A DNA stretch of 64,000 nt from Campylorhamphus procurvoides. Its lineage: Eukaryota; Chordata; Aves; Passeriformes; Dendrocolaptidae. The translations under genes and the position numbers were made by a program. The DNA lies in contig WBMV01004777.1 in the NCBI GenBank assembly GCA_013396655.1, positions 1,485 to 65,484 of the forward strand. The letters are read 5' to 3'. Shown here piece by piece: positions 30,748-44,469 of this stretch; within the stretch, counting starts at the first letter, position 1, and each line of letters starts with the position of its first letter. The notes beneath the pieces are model-generated. The model did not search any database and was not told the origin of the DNA. It worked only from the letters and a program-made list of their open reading frames with translations.

Positions 30748-33700
30748 CTAGCTGGGAATCCGCTGATAGAAGTAGATGTAGCCCAGGTCCTTGGGGGGCT
30801 TCTCAGAAGCACAGACTTTCTGGTCGTTGTAGATCACCCACCTGCAATGGGCACAAGAGGAGCTCAGGGATGCCATTCCGTGGTTCAGACACAACACCAC
30901 TGAGTCCCCTCACCCGCCCTCATCCCCAACCCCCCTGAAGAAACAGGGGAGGACAGGGATTGAAAGCAGTACCTCAGAGTCCCCTTATGCTGTGGAAATC
31001 CCTCTCACCTGCCATCTTTCTTGATGTGACAAACATAGTGTCCACACATAGTTGAAGTGCCCATGTGGCTGATGAAGGCAAACAGCTGGTATTCTTGAGA
31101 GAAGGAAGGAAGAGAGGATCGTCAGGGAAAGAGAAAGGACATCTTACCCCGTGAAAAGCCCTGTCTAGAGAAGGATCCCTGAAGAAATCTCTGCTGGGTA
31201 ACAGTCTAGGACTGGATCTCCATCAGCTGTAGCTATAAGTGATCTTCAGGCCAAACATGCAGGAAAATGAGAGATGGTAACTTCCATTTAGCCTTCTCTT
31301 TCCCAACTTTTTATTTAGCCCATGGGTGCTGGATGGGTGAGGCAGGGATTCCCCCTCCCTATGGCACCCAATAGCTTAGCAGCACTGGCACCAATTCTGC
31401 ACACAGACTGCAACCAGTTTTGCCTGAAGGGCAAAAAAGCCTCCTGGGATGATTGGAAAAAAGCAGCACAGCCCTTCCTCTCTTTACCCGATGGCACTTC
31501 CTCTGCCTTTCTCTTACTGGCTTCCAGGTAATTCCCACCCATCCTGAAGGCTCTGGACTACATTGCCATTGCTCCTCTTTCCCTCTCTGCTTCCATCTCA
31601 ACAATCAGACCAGCTTTGTGACAGTTGCTGCTGCTAAATCCTAAAGTACTGCATGGATCAGGGACAGTCATGTTGAGTTTACACCTCAAAATCCATGTTC
31701 CTACAGCATCAAACTCACTTCCAGGCCCATCGCGCACTTTAGGACCCACAGGGATGGATTCAGAGATGGATTCAGCTGCCGAGCGCCCCTCTGAGATATC
31801 CATAGCAGCTTCTGCATCAAGGTCATCAATGTGACTAAAGATCCAATCCACAGCACGCTCCAGACTGTTGTTCTGGAAGGAAGAAGAGAGGACAGTGAAC
31901 TTGGGAATCCCTGTTGCTGAGAATATCCTTGTACTCTGATGCCACCCGTGCCTCTCACCGTGGCTCTAAGCGCTTTCATAGCCTGGTCCCGGGAGAAGCC
32001 CATGGAGACAATGGTGGCCACACTGTCTTCTGAAGGAGGGTCTGGGCAGGCAATAGTTGACCCTGGTCCACTGGATCCAGGGAGAACTAATGGGTTAGCA
32101 AAGTCTGCAGGAGGAAACAGAACAAAGCTCAGAATAGTTAGATCTCTCCAAGAGGGATACAGTCCAAGTCCAAACTACTTCAGTTTTCCACTGTGGCAGT
32201 GGGACAGGAAGTACCATGGCCCAGATGCAGTAAGCTCCACCATGGCCATGTGGCCTCATACCTGGATCATCCATATGTGACATGACCCAGTTCATGGCTG
32301 CCTCAACCCCACTGTTCCCTGTGTAATACACGGCTTTGCGGCAGGCATCCATGGGAAAGCCCATCTCCACCAGCTGGATAATCACTGACTCATCCAACAT
32401 GGGTGCTGTGGGAAGACAGAGATTAGAGCCACCCACTCCCACCCATCCCTGCCTGCTCCGTTTTGTGTAGTGTCACACTGCCTCCAAAGCCACTACTTCT
32501 TGGCTTTATTTCACACCAAACTCTGTCTCTCTGCTCGTCTCATCCTTTACCACCTTTCTTATTCAGAAGTGCCATTTCACATGAAGGCATCCCAAAATAA
32601 CAAAAGAATTGAACTCATGAACTTAGGAGCACTGGCTCCTCCCTAGGCTCCAAACCTGACCTTCCACCGTGGTTTGTGAAAATAAAATAACTCTACCAGT
32701 CAAATCTTTTATAAATCCCAGCTCTGCCTCCTCTAAATGCACCAGACATGTTACCCCTCCAACTTGCACACAGGAATCAACAAACTCCCTTGCATAACAC
32801 CCTTGCATAACAGGCATGCAAGGGAGCCAGCCGGCAATCGCTGACAGAGGGACAGGGAAAGTCTGAGCAAGTGGGAAACTGCTAGCATGGGACACAAGGC
32901 AAGGAGAGCAAGGAAATGAGTCAGGCATCAGGAAGAGAGGAGGAGAATCACTAACATGTCGGAGAGGAGAAGTGAGGGGAGCAGAAGGAGTCGTCGTCCT
33001 CGTTGCCATAGAACCCTAGGCTACCTTTGGGCTCGTCTGGTGTCACCAGTGGGGGTGCGATGTCCGGCATTTCTTCTTCTCCATCTTGCAGCCCTGTTCC
33101 CTGCAGTGCTGAGATATCCAGCTCCTCTGGCATTTCAATGGAAACATCTGCAAGATACGGTCTTGCTCAGCTCTCCACAGGAGCAGAAACAAAGGATTCA
33201 GTTGTGAAATCTTGAAGGGTAAGTCCCTGGGGACGCCTGAAGCAACTTTTGGGGTAGTTTCTTTCCTCTCTGCAGTAATGACCACAATATCCATATATGA
33301 CTCCCAGTACCTAGATGTTCTGTACTTCTCATGCTTCTTACCAAGCTTTTTGGGCACCCAGTCCAGACCAAAAGTGAACTTCTTGATCTGGATGACCAGA
33401 TAATCCGGGAAAGAGGCGAACCGTGTTGTTCTGAAAGAGACACATACATACTTTTAAATACTTTTGTTAGCAATGATTGAGGGCCTCTAGCTGATTCAAG
33501 AAATCAGTGAGTAGGGCAGGCGCATATTCCAAGCTGGGGGGATCCACCTATTTGTACAGCATCGCTGTGCTGAGCTTAAAGCTTCTCAAACACAGAAGCA
33601 TTTCTAAAGGAGAAGGCCTGACAAGGTGAGATGGAATGGAACATTTACAAAATCTTGGGGGATGAGGAAAAATAGTACACGTTCTCTACCTTTCAATCCT

Positions 33701-36700
33701 GTATTTTACAAGTGTCCTCAGATTTTGTGTTTAATTAGAAGTCTAATCCTTAAAGAATGTAGAGGAAATAACATCATTTATTAGACCAACAGATACAGCT
33801 GCAGGAACTGACAAGCTTTCAAGCACAAGAGCACTTTTTTGGATATGAAGCAGAAGTGAATTTTAAGTTAACTGAACTTGGTTGAATATTACTTTGGAAT
33901 GTATGAAACAGAGGGGAATGTTTGTGAAGGGAGAAGCATTTGTGAGACAGATACTTATTACCAGGGGGATAATTGCAACATGCTATAGAACTAACTTACT
34001 CGATAGTAAAATGTTTGAACACAACTCACTAAAAAGCAAAACAAAATGTGACTTTTCAGTGTGATCTGTTTATAGTAGCTACTGCTTAGTAACAGAGTAT
34101 TTGTCAGAAAAATACTTCCAGCTCTGAGAACTTTCATTGCAGAAGAACACTCAGTAGCATCACAGGAGAAAGCTGCTTACATTTGTAATCTTCTCACTCT
34201 ACCTTTTCACTCTTACATGTGCTAGAGGCAGTGAGAAAACTTAAAGCTGTTCTTGCTACTAGACTGTAAGTTAGTATTCTTTAAAAGCACTCTTGCATCT
34301 GTTACACTCAGTGTTTTGCTCAAATCTTAACACTAAGAACTTCCTTAAATAAATTTTAGAGACCATGCAAACCCAGTGTCACCATACTGTCAGTATGGAT
34401 TCTAAAGGTAACTTTGATGTTTACAGAAGGTACTAGTTTTTTGGAATGTCAATGTATTTTCATACCCTCTCAGCAATTGAAATCTGATTTCACTAGCACT
34501 GCTGTTCTGCCCAGCTGAGGGCAACCATTCCAGCACGGACAGACTGGTTCCCCCTCTGCTTCAATGTTCTATGGGTCCAGGGTGTGGAGGATTACAAAGC
34601 TTTGGTAATGCTTCTTCCCAAGCCACTACAAGAAGCCCCCAAAGATGCGGCTATGGCCAGTTTGTCACAGCCCAGCTGACACACACTCACTTGAGAGCCA
34701 CAGACTTGGCCTGCAAGGCTGTGCTCCAGAAATCATCCACCTGCTCTGGAGCTCCATAGGCCTCTAGGCAGGAGCTGAAAGGCACCTTGGCTCGCACCAG
34801 CTCAGGCAGTGGCTGCTTCTCCTCCTCTGCCTGCCTCTTCTTCTCCTCATATTCCAGTAGTTCATCTAGAGAATAAAGCAGAGGAGTCAAGGACCACCTC
34901 TAGGTACCTACAAAGTGACCCGTGTAAGCTATACCCAGGGGCAGAACAGGCATAGATACACGCCATCGAGAACGGAGCACAACTTCCAGAGCACAGTTCT
35001 GCTACTGCAGTCTTGTTTTGCTGCTGAATCACAGCACAGCACAGCGTCTGAGGGAAAGGCTCCAGAGGTACATCACCGTGTCAGACCACCTCTGAAGAAA
35101 TCAGCCCGATCCCACAAAAGCAGGAGAAGGATCTGGCCTCGGGAGTGGCAAAGAAGTTCCTTTCTCAATTAAGGAGTTCTGTAAGAGTAGTACAGCATAA
35201 CAACATAGGGTTTGCTAGTGTTCAGGTCTAGGCACATTACTGACCTTTGTTGAGTGCAGCATCCATTGGCACAGGCAGCTGCATAATATAGTCCACACGC
35301 TGGGTATATTTCACCTTTTCTGTGGCCAGGCACTTCAGCTTCTCCTCCACCAGAAAACGGAAGACCTCGTTAGGGTTCTCCGAGCTGCGGCAGTTCCTCT
35401 GAAGGAGAGATTAGAAGAACAGATGTAACATCAGAATGGCAGTAATAACTATCTACAGTAGCAGTGATGCCACACAGAATGTGGCTAAAGAGCATTCCCT
35501 TTTGTGCCCAGTCCTTTTGAAAGACAACAGAGACGAAACTAGAGCTAACTTCTCTACCCCAGGAACCCATGGCATTCCTGCCCCTAAAGAAGAAAATTTA
35601 TGTCTCCAGCTGTGCCACTCCCAAAAGAGATTTCTCCAAAGAATCAGCCCTGAAAACAGAGCCAAACATCTCCTTTTCTGCCCCAGCAGATGCTAGCTGG
35701 CCAATTTCCCTCTGTTCTCTCTCTGCTCTGATTATCAGCTTCTCACCTCCACTCCTCACCCCTTGCTGTGAGAATAAAACTAAGCTGGGCTTTTCCACGA
35801 TTTAACAGATAGACTCAACCATTACCTCCACCATGTTGATGAAATGCAGAAAGAATTCCTGGGCATCCTGCTGTCGGTTAGTGGAAAATTCTGGGTGCCC
35901 CTTTCCAATGAGGGACTTAAACATGCGTGGAGCAATGCCATTCTGCATACCCTGTAAACAACAAGGTGGAAGAGGAAGATGGTCATAATTTGCCAAGCAC
36001 GTGTCCTGGCAAATAGCACTCTACTCTTAGCCAGGCTTTTGTTCAGGTGACAGGGCCTTAGAATGAGCCTCAGGAAATGCCTTCAGAAAGGGTTTCTCTC
36101 CTTTCCCATATTAAATACACAATACCTCATGCAACACACACATCGAGAGGATGCCATATCCAAATCTCACCTTTTGATCAGGCTGCTGTTCCCCATCTGC
36201 AGAAGCTGGCTTTGAATACTCCCCAGAAAGCAGTCCATGGCCCAGTTTGGCTCTGGAATGATGAAATCACTGTTAGCATCAAAATGGTTTCTTCAGTCCC
36301 ACTTACTCCGGAAACCACATCAACCCATCCAGCTTTAACACTGTCAGTCTCACAGATAACAGCTTTCTCTGCTGCATCAGACAAGATCATCTTATGGTCT
36401 GCCCTCTGGCCCCAGGAAACACCATTGACTTCAAAGTTACTGGGTCTTTTGAGCACCAATCTCAACCACTGCTTCCACACTGAGGAGAACATAAAGGACC
36501 GCCTGGTGTTGAGCCACACAGCAGCTGCAGCCAACCTGAGCTGCAACCCAACATGGGTAATGTAGCAGTGTGTCTGACTGTGCAGGAGACAACAGGGCAC
36601 AGGGAAATTGTCCGAGCCAGAAATAGCATTGCTGTGAACAGACTGATCACTATTTCCCAGAGGAAAGATTAAGGATGACTGTATGAGGCACTTAATGGAC

Positions 36701-39700
36701 AACAGTATCGTTCAGCAACTTCCTCCTATGCTGACTCTCCTACTATTCCACTTCAGTCATTCCTCATCAGTACTGCCATTTGCCTGGAACCAAACCTTAC
36801 CAATTCCTCCCTTTGCCCAGGCAAATATCTTTCTGGCTGTCTCACTTTAACCCCCTCTCAGTGAACACCTCACTCCAAACTGTCCAAATTTAGAAACCTC
36901 GCCTACTACTGAACTCCATTCCACAAATGCCACCTTCCATTTCTTCACCCCAAACCTCCACATGCTGCTTTGCTCTTTTACAGCAGCTGTAGCACAGATT
37001 TTATGTATTTAAAATGCAAACCCCTCCCAAGTCCTGTGTTCCTCCTTCTGCATATTCTCCTGCTATTGCTCGCACAATACCATTTGAGGGAAGCCTCTTT
37101 AAGCATATATAAATAATCCACTGAGAATAAAGTTTTCTAAATCTACGTATTCCTTTGCTCTTTGCCATCTCTCTCCATTGCAGACAGCAAGCAACTTTTT
37201 GCTGTTACACAGGCAGAAGCTGCTGATCAGAAATCCCCCCAGGGTAAGATGCACTACTGCCTTCCCAGGTAACTCATTTAATAGCCTCCCATGAACACTG
37301 AGGTGTTCTCTGTCCTCTCCACCTAGGGCATTCAGCTGAATTTCTTGGCTTAGATCCCTACTCATCACTGAGGATCAGTGTCTTCAGTGGTGGGCATGGA
37401 AACAAAGAGGTGAGGCTTGGGGGAGAAGCCTGAGCAAAGCAGCACAGAGAGGATGCACTCAGGTAGCCTCAGTCTTCCTTCTCTCACCAAAACTCTACGT
37501 ACACTTGTGTGCTGAAGTCCTGTGTGGGGTCTGAAGGTGCACTTTGGAATATCTTCTCCAGCTTGTCCACATACCTGCAGAGCAAAATGAGGCAATCTAA
37601 GGCATACAGAGGCTCATCTAATCTGAGCATGATTACTGTAACAGAAGTTCCCAGCTATAAGAGACCTTTCTACTGATCCCAGACTAATGGAAAAGGGTGA
37701 TTAAGCTCACTTACTTTCTCTGGAAGTCTGGGATACTGAACAGCACCTGCATCACAGAATTGAGGTAGCAACTGTTGCCCAGGTTACGGATACCAGTGTA
37801 CCCAGGCCCATAGAGGGGCTTGAGCTGCACACCAGACTCCTGGATGAGCTCCCACTCCCCAATGCGCTGGTTCATGTCTATTTCCAGTTCTGTCATTGTC
37901 TTGTCTGTCTGTGGAGGGAAAGAACAGGAAAAACCCTCAAAGCAGACTCAAGGGCACATCAGAGGTGTGAAAAGTGCAATGTTGTAGAGACACACAGAGC
38001 AAAATCCATTCTGGTGTATTCGATTAGAAGAGGAGGAAGAAACAGGAATTGTTTCCATATATCCAAGTAGCTGGGACAGAAAGAGGAATGATAAGAAACA
38101 TGGGAGAAATCTGAACCATTCCCTGCAAAGAGGGACAGAAATCACACACTAACACTGAATCTAGGGAACAAAGCCCAGCACCTGAGAGCCTCCTTGCCTA
38201 CAGTACTGACACATAACCCCAGGGAAATAAACCTGAGGGACATGAAAGAAAGGCAAAAAAGGCAATGAAAGAAGAGAGGCAGATGAGACAACTCTCTGTG
38301 TGATAAATCCCCCCAATTTCTTTACCAGGAATGGTTCTGCATAGCCACAGAAAGCTGGAATCCAGCTAAAATACCTAGAGTTGCTACTCTCTCCCTCTGG
38401 GCCTATAGAGGATCACCCTTCCCCCTCACCTTCTGCATCTTGAGCATGTCAATCCCAAAGTGCGCCAGGTGTTCTGCCAGGTTGGGATCCAACACCATGT
38501 CATCCTCATCATAGGAGTAGACATCTATGCAGGAACACAGAGGAAAAAGAGAGGCTGTGATCTCAAATTCACAGCCGGATGAAGAGAACATGTTGAGGGC
38601 TCAGAACTAGGAGTCTGGGAAGATGAGCATCTGGGTTTTCTTTTCCTCCTCAGCATAATAGCATGACAGACAGAACATTTGGGATTCCTCCAAAACACGT
38701 GACAAGACAAACAACTTTGTCACTGAGGCACAGAGGTACATGTATGCCTGGAGTGAGGAAAGTGGGTTATTGTGCCATATACTCTCCACTTAGGATTTGG
38801 ACAGAAAATTGTTTGATAAACATCCCACCACAGAGAATAAGATGACAACATGTATAAATATTCTAAAGCCCTCCAATTACAAGAGAGTGAAGGAGGAAGG
38901 CAAGGTTTTATCAGCTGTTTCTTCACCTGACACAAGAAGTACGTCAGAGTGGGGAAGTTCACAATGGGATCACATTGCACACTCCAGGTCATAACACATG
39001 GAAATCCTCCCTGACTAGCCTTGTCAGAGACCCAAGTCAGCCTGACTGTGCCTGGCATCTCCTCCCCAGAGGATCCCCCTTCTCACCAGCCCCATCAGGA
39101 GTAATCGTTCCCAGTTTCACGGCCAGTGGGTAGCCGGTTTCTCGGTAATGCTCGACCGCATGATTGTTGCCACCACTGCCATCAAAGTAGCGCCGACCAC
39201 AGAGGATGGCTCCGTCCGTCATGTTCAGCCACAGGTTCTCCTTCATGTCACACTTGCTGCACTTCCAGCCACTATTGACAAGGAATGGAGAAAAAGAGAT
39301 CAGAGGGAGGAAACCTTTGGATTCTACCTCCCAAGTCCTCTCCATTACTACCCACTGACTGCATTACCCATACTATAAGTAGTCTCATTCCTCTTTTACT
39401 TCAGAACACTGAGCATCCTGAAATACCTTAGTTTGCCTGTATTTACCCTGTAATTTACTACAGGGCAGGCTCAAGAGACTCACAAAAGCAGTCTCATATG
39501 CTGCTGCAGTACAGGACAGGAGAAGAAGGTGACAGGGACAGGTCTGGGACATAGAGTGATACCTCCCGTTTCAGTACTGTGCTCACCATGGTGGGATGCG
39601 GACGTCGTTCTGAAGTTGGTGCAGGGAAAAAGCGTGTTTGGAAACACGTCGGACCTCCCCATCCCAAGCTTGCACCTCCTGCTTCCGTGAGGCTGAATCT

Positions 39701-42700
39701 GCTGTCAGGATGGCCTCAATTGCACTGGCAATCTGGAATTAGGACAGCAGGGAAAAACATGAAGGGCACAAGAAAAGAAGCTTCCAGTGGCACAACACTG
39801 CACATTTAGGCAAGTCAGTTGTGCTAGGGAACCTCAGTCACACACAAGCCAGGACTTTGTCATATAAAGAACTGTGTAAATGCAGAACAGTCCTGATTAC
39901 TGCCAGCTGAGACTTCACAGCACTCTGCAGGACCCCTTCACAGGGCAGTGTTTGCTTCTCTGTAAACATACATTTCCTCAGTAAAAGAAAACATAGCCCT
40001 CCCCACAAACGTACCCTGTCTTTGACCATGTCTGGTAGTCCCTCCAGCCCATCACGAGGAATATCCAAATGGTCTGGCAAAATTACTATTTTTACATCTT
40101 CATCATATTCAAACTTTTCTTCTGTGATGTCAAATCCACCTTCTACACCTACAGGAAGAAAAAACATTGCAGTAACAGTTAAAACCAAGAAGCTCGCAAA
40201 TCTTTTTGCCTAGAGCTTACATGAAATAAGCACCACGACTAAGACAAAGCTCTAAATCAGTGATCTACAGTCTTTCTTCCACTTCTGGATCCCAAAAGTT
40301 CCGCTGGCGGTATGGATTTCACAGAAGCAAATATAAGCCTAGTGATAATAGGTTCACCTTTCCCAGCTCTTTTTACAAATGCTTAAAAAGAATCTCTAGA
40401 CCCTGCCTACAAGCAATAAAAAACCACCTGCTCTAGAACAGAGCTAAAATCAAGCACTGGTGTTCATCCTTCACCAGAATACTCAAGATAATGAACTGAG
40501 ATGTGCACAAACAGATCATCTTGTAGCCCAATGCAAAGGTCGAGTCTTGCCAGCATCTTTATGGAGCCTGCCTCCATTTCCTGCCTTTTCCAGAAAGGAT
40601 AGTTCAGAGTCCTGAATTCAAACAAGAAGAACCAGGAGCTTCCCTGGAACATCCAAAATTGCAGAAAAAGTCCTAGGAAAGGTATAGTATTAGTAGCTTC
40701 TCATGCACACCTAGATTTGCTTTCCAGAGGTTGCAACAGAAATGAGAGATCCACATACAAAAGGTTATCTGTCAGTTGTCAATAGTCACGATGGATGCTC
40801 ACCTAAAACATCTGCAATTTCTGCAGATTCCCTCATCTATAGCAAGGAACAGTTTCTGAATTACGTATCTACTCAGGGGAAAACCTTAGTCTTTCCTGTT
40901 CTCCAGGTGTTCAAACACTGCATCCCAGAAGAAAACAGGCAGAAGAGAGAGGGCTTATTAGAAGCCTAAATCCCCTGATTTTTTAAACTGCATTTCCTTT
41001 ATTTCTTGAAAAATTGCATGCTGTGACTGCAATAATCTCTGTAACACATCTATGAACATCTGTGACTGCAACAAATCTCTGCAGGGAATAGAAGCTTTTG
41101 CTGTTCAGTGTCTCTGCCTCAAGAATCTTGTGTGCGACACGGTTCTCATAGCCACTACTGCATTTCCTTAAAACATTATTGACAAAAATACCCGGTCCCA
41201 TGAGATCTTCTTCGACTCCCTCCTTAGATACCTACAATTTCTGCACTATGCACAAACTGCTACGTAGGAATACAGTGATTTTAGAAATACCAGAGAACAC
41301 TCACCAGCGTCATGCAACAACATACCCAGATAATTCTCTTCTGTGCATTTTCAGCACAGTCCAGAGAGCTTCCCTGTCACCACTTCAAAAAGAAAAGCAA
41401 TACACAATCCCCCAGGGCATTACATGATTCCTGAACTCTAAACAAACTAAACTGAACTGGTGAGGTCCCCTCAGTTGTTATGTGAACCCTGTGAGGCTCC
41501 AGATGAGGAAGAGGGTCTTCAGCCAGCAGACTGACTCATACCCCTTTTCCCATCTATAGCCAACAGCTTGCCACAAGGCACAGTGCTTCCCCTTCCAGGG
41601 TATCTAAGCATCACAGACTACAAAAGTTGTTCAACCAACATGCAGGCATAGAAGGCAAGCACTGTAGAGTTTTTTTCCCCATGGAGAGGGGAAAATGAGA
41701 TACAGAGAGATCAAGGGCTACATTTTGCAGCCAATGACATTTTGCTCCTAAATCTTTCTAGTACTTTCAAAAAATCTCCCATGTCAGGATTAGCTGAACC
41801 ACCAAAGTTCAGCTAAAATAAAGAGTAAAAAAAAATCTCTCCTGAGTTTAAGGCCACTGTCTCACAGGGCTAATACTTTCTTCTATTCTTTCCTGCTCCA
41901 TTCACACCACTAAGCTGTTATCACAGGCAGATATCTGCCCACTCACTGACAACACTTGTCTCAAGACCTTTGTAGAATTCAGCATGCACAATTAATTAAT
42001 AATACAGACCAGGTCTTAACTCTCCGAAAACTGCATGATCATATACATAAAAGCCCTGGCTATTTGAAGAAACATAGATTCTAGTCTCAATTTTTCTAGA
42101 AGTGATCTTTGTGAATTCATTCAGCTCACCACCAAAACAAAGAGCAACTGCCAGTCTTAATAATAGTGGTGTTTGCGCTCTGGCAGCAGTGGAAAAAGGG
42201 AGCCAAAACCAAGAGATTCACAGTCCAGGTTGTGGATTTCCCTCCAGTGGTCAGCTTCCAGCAAGCCAAGAACCTATTACTGCTACAAATGTTCCTGTCC
42301 TCTACTTTGTGTGTCTCCATAATGGCTCAGAAATTATGAGCCAAGATTGCTCCAAATAAGCAGCATCTCCACTGATTTCCATGACAGCCTTTTCAGTCGG
42401 TGCAAGAGAATAATGGAACACCAGCCCTGTTCTTCAATAAAAGGGCTTGTTTTTAACATTTTAAAGTTCACACGTATTCCCTCCAGCATCAACCTTGTAT
42501 TTAAAAGACCTATCAACCCAAAAACGTTTATATGGCATTTACAATTAAATTCTTCCCCATCTATACCAATAACACTGGTTTAATATCTGAGAAGTTTACA
42601 AAATAGTATATCTGTCAGAAGCATCACAGTTACTTTTCTCAGACATATATTTTCTCAAACTTACATCAGCCCCACACTGGGCAAATTGTGTTTAAGCAAC

Positions 42701-43483
42701 AGTCCCACACTGGTTATACCCCACAAGCTGAGCCAGGCATGTGGAGTCATGACAGAGGATACAAAACATATTTATCCACAGAAAACATGACGCAGCTTTG
42801 GACACAGAATACAACTACCACCTCAATGACTGTTCTGCAGAAACTGCTTGCCTGAGACACACTAGAAAACATGAAGTCTGAATATGGCCAGGGACACTAG
42901 CCCAGAAGAGTAAAGGCAAAAGAGATGAGCCGAGTATCTCCAGAGGACTGGCTCAAAACAACCAGGACCATACAGTACACAAGTGCTTCCTTACCAATAG
43001 CCAAGCGAGTTGGTTTCTTCCTTGGGGGGTCCCCAGCACTGGAATTGGTGTCTTCTTCCTTCTATGGTGTTGACAAGAAAGAGGGAAATAGAATTAGAGG
43101 GACAAGCAAGCTGTGGCAGGCCTTAAGGACTGAAATTAAGCTACTGTGAAAACAGAAGGAAACTGGGCAGAAATAGCATGGGCAATCTGTACAACAATTC
43201 AGTGTAAGCAGAGCTGAAAAACTGGTGTCCTTCAATTCACCAGGAAAAACATCACTTGTATCTGAGGAGAAAAAACACTGTATCTGGTCGAATAGAGAGG
43301 CACAGCCCAGCCCTCAATTTCAGAACAAGTTTGAGTATATGCATCTTTATTTTTTACCGGTTTACGTGTTCTTTTGAGGTGCAGGTACACCCGCTGGCCT
43401 GTTTTCTGATAGTGCTTTTCCACATACTGCTTCCCAAAGCCCAGGAACGTGTTCATGCAGATATACAAGCCACCATCTGACTC
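30748..43483 (-). CDS. USP5: Ubiquitin carboxyl-terminal hydrolase 5 (isopeptidase T), exons 2-20
   Basis: USP5 disassembles unanchored polyubiquitin from the free C-terminal end. Exons: 43358-43483, 42995-43061, 40015-40148, 39587-39732, 39087-39271, 38430-38524, 37715-37908, 37503-37574, 36171-36252, 35826-35951, 35245-35398, 34691-34865, 33342-33430, 33025-33147 (long form 32956-33147), 32262-32405, 31959-32104, 31719-31872, 31009-31093, 30748-30841 (TAG). All phases join, giving 796 aa without exon 1, consistent with the 835-aa mammalian short form. Domains: N-terminal zinc-finger-like region, ZnF-UBP ([28 protein letters not shown]), catalytic Cys box [11 protein letters not shown] (exon 8), [11 protein letters not shown] (exon 11), two UBA domains (exons 16 and 17-18), and the His box [15 protein letters not shown] (exons 19-20). 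Exon 1, with the start codon, is not in the readable sequence and probably falls in the gap at 44470-45462. Confidence 0.97.
32956..33024 (-). other. USP5: Alternative 69-nt extension of USP5 exon 15
   Basis: Two donors are usable on exon 15. The proximal one (AAAG|GTAGCC, exon end 33025) gives ...DEPK-APML. The distal one (ACAT|GTTAGT, exon end 32956) adds 23 residues beginning [10 protein letters not shown] and joins as ...SSPT-SPML. Both keep the same phase into exon 16 at 32405. These correspond to the short and long isoforms known for human USP5, in the linker before UBA1. Confidence 0.85.
33431..34690 (-). other. USP5: USP5 intron 13
   Basis: A 1.26-kb AT-rich intron between exons 13 and 14. 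No repeat or exon is recognised in it. Confidence 0.6.
36253..37502 (-). other. USP5: USP5 intron 9
   Basis: A 1.25-kb intron between exons 9 and 10. It contains overlapping open frames on both strands (162 codons plus, 174 codons minus) that partly overlap exon 10 and show no family resemblance. Nothing else is seen. Confidence 0.6.
40149..42994 (-). other. USP5: USP5 intron 3
   Basis: The largest visible USP5 intron, 2.85 kb, AT-rich. No recognisable exon, RNA gene or repeat was identified by eye. Confidence 0.5.
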
Positions 43484-44469
43484 CTGGAAGGAAGGAGGGA
43501 TAAAACTGAAGGGAGGTGGTAAAGAATGCCATTCCAGTTGGTAGGATAGGCATGGAAGACTAGTCATTATTCATTAAATCATGGCAACAGCTCATTCCTG
43601 CATACCAGCCACTTAGTTGTGAGCCAGAAATAAGATGACAAGCCCTTGCCTGGCTGTCCCAGAACAGGCACTCCTGTCATGATGATGTATTAAAAAAACT
43701 ATTTGCCTGTTCATTTATAGCAGGATGCTACTGAAGCAGGAAAGCCTGAGCTTTCCCAGGAGTATATCTTGCAAAAGGCCCTTAGAACTCACAGTTCACA
43801 AGTTCAGAGCACAGTACAATCATTACCAGCAAAACCATGGCACCCTGTCCAAAAGCATGATTCCCAGTGCCACAGGGAATGCTGCCAAGCTACAGTGTGA
43901 GGAAGGTTAACAGACCACTGTTTACTTTTGCTACTGCTCAGAAGCTTGTGAGCAGCTGGGAAAGGCACAGAATGAGCAACACTATCCCACCGGCACCTGG
44001 AAAACACCACGCTCATTCAGCAGAGATAAGCTTTTTAAATTGAAGGGGTGAGAGACCCAAACGCAGAGGCTGGAAAGGAATGAAACCCCTAAGAAGGTCT
44101 CAGCAGCAGCTGGGACAGAGTCAGAGCGGGCAGCCCTTGGTGAGGCATCACTGTGGGGGTCAGGGAGGGACAGAGGGCCACAGTGCCATGTGCCGCTTCC
44201 TCGAAGGACCCGTATCTTCCAGGCGCAGCCCAATTCTGGTGGGCTGGGGCTCAGCCCAGAGGAGCACCCGCGGAGAAGCCCAAGATAGGACCTCGCTCTC
44301 CTGCCGCCTGCGCCTCCCCGGGTCCGCCTAGGCCGGGCGTGGGTAGCGCAGGAGGCGCAGGGATGCCGGCGGGGTGGAGACGGCTAAAGCAGGGACCACT
44401 GCCATCTTAATGACACAGCACAGCCCCGGTCCCCGCCCGCCGGGCCATCCTGCGCGGCGAGGCCGGGGG
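43484..44469 (-). other. USP5: USP5 intron 1 (visible part)
   Basis: Sequence between exon 2 and the assembly gap. It becomes strongly GC- and CpG-rich from about 44200 to the gap edge, as expected on approaching a CpG-island promoter. No sequence like the conserved USP5 N-terminus was found, so exon 1 is placed in the gap. Confidence 0.5.

Noticed and set aside
36077..36702. Overlapping 162- and 174-codon open frames in USP5 intron 9
   Set aside because: They lie on opposite strands, overlap the true exon 10 in other frames, and neither resembles a known protein.
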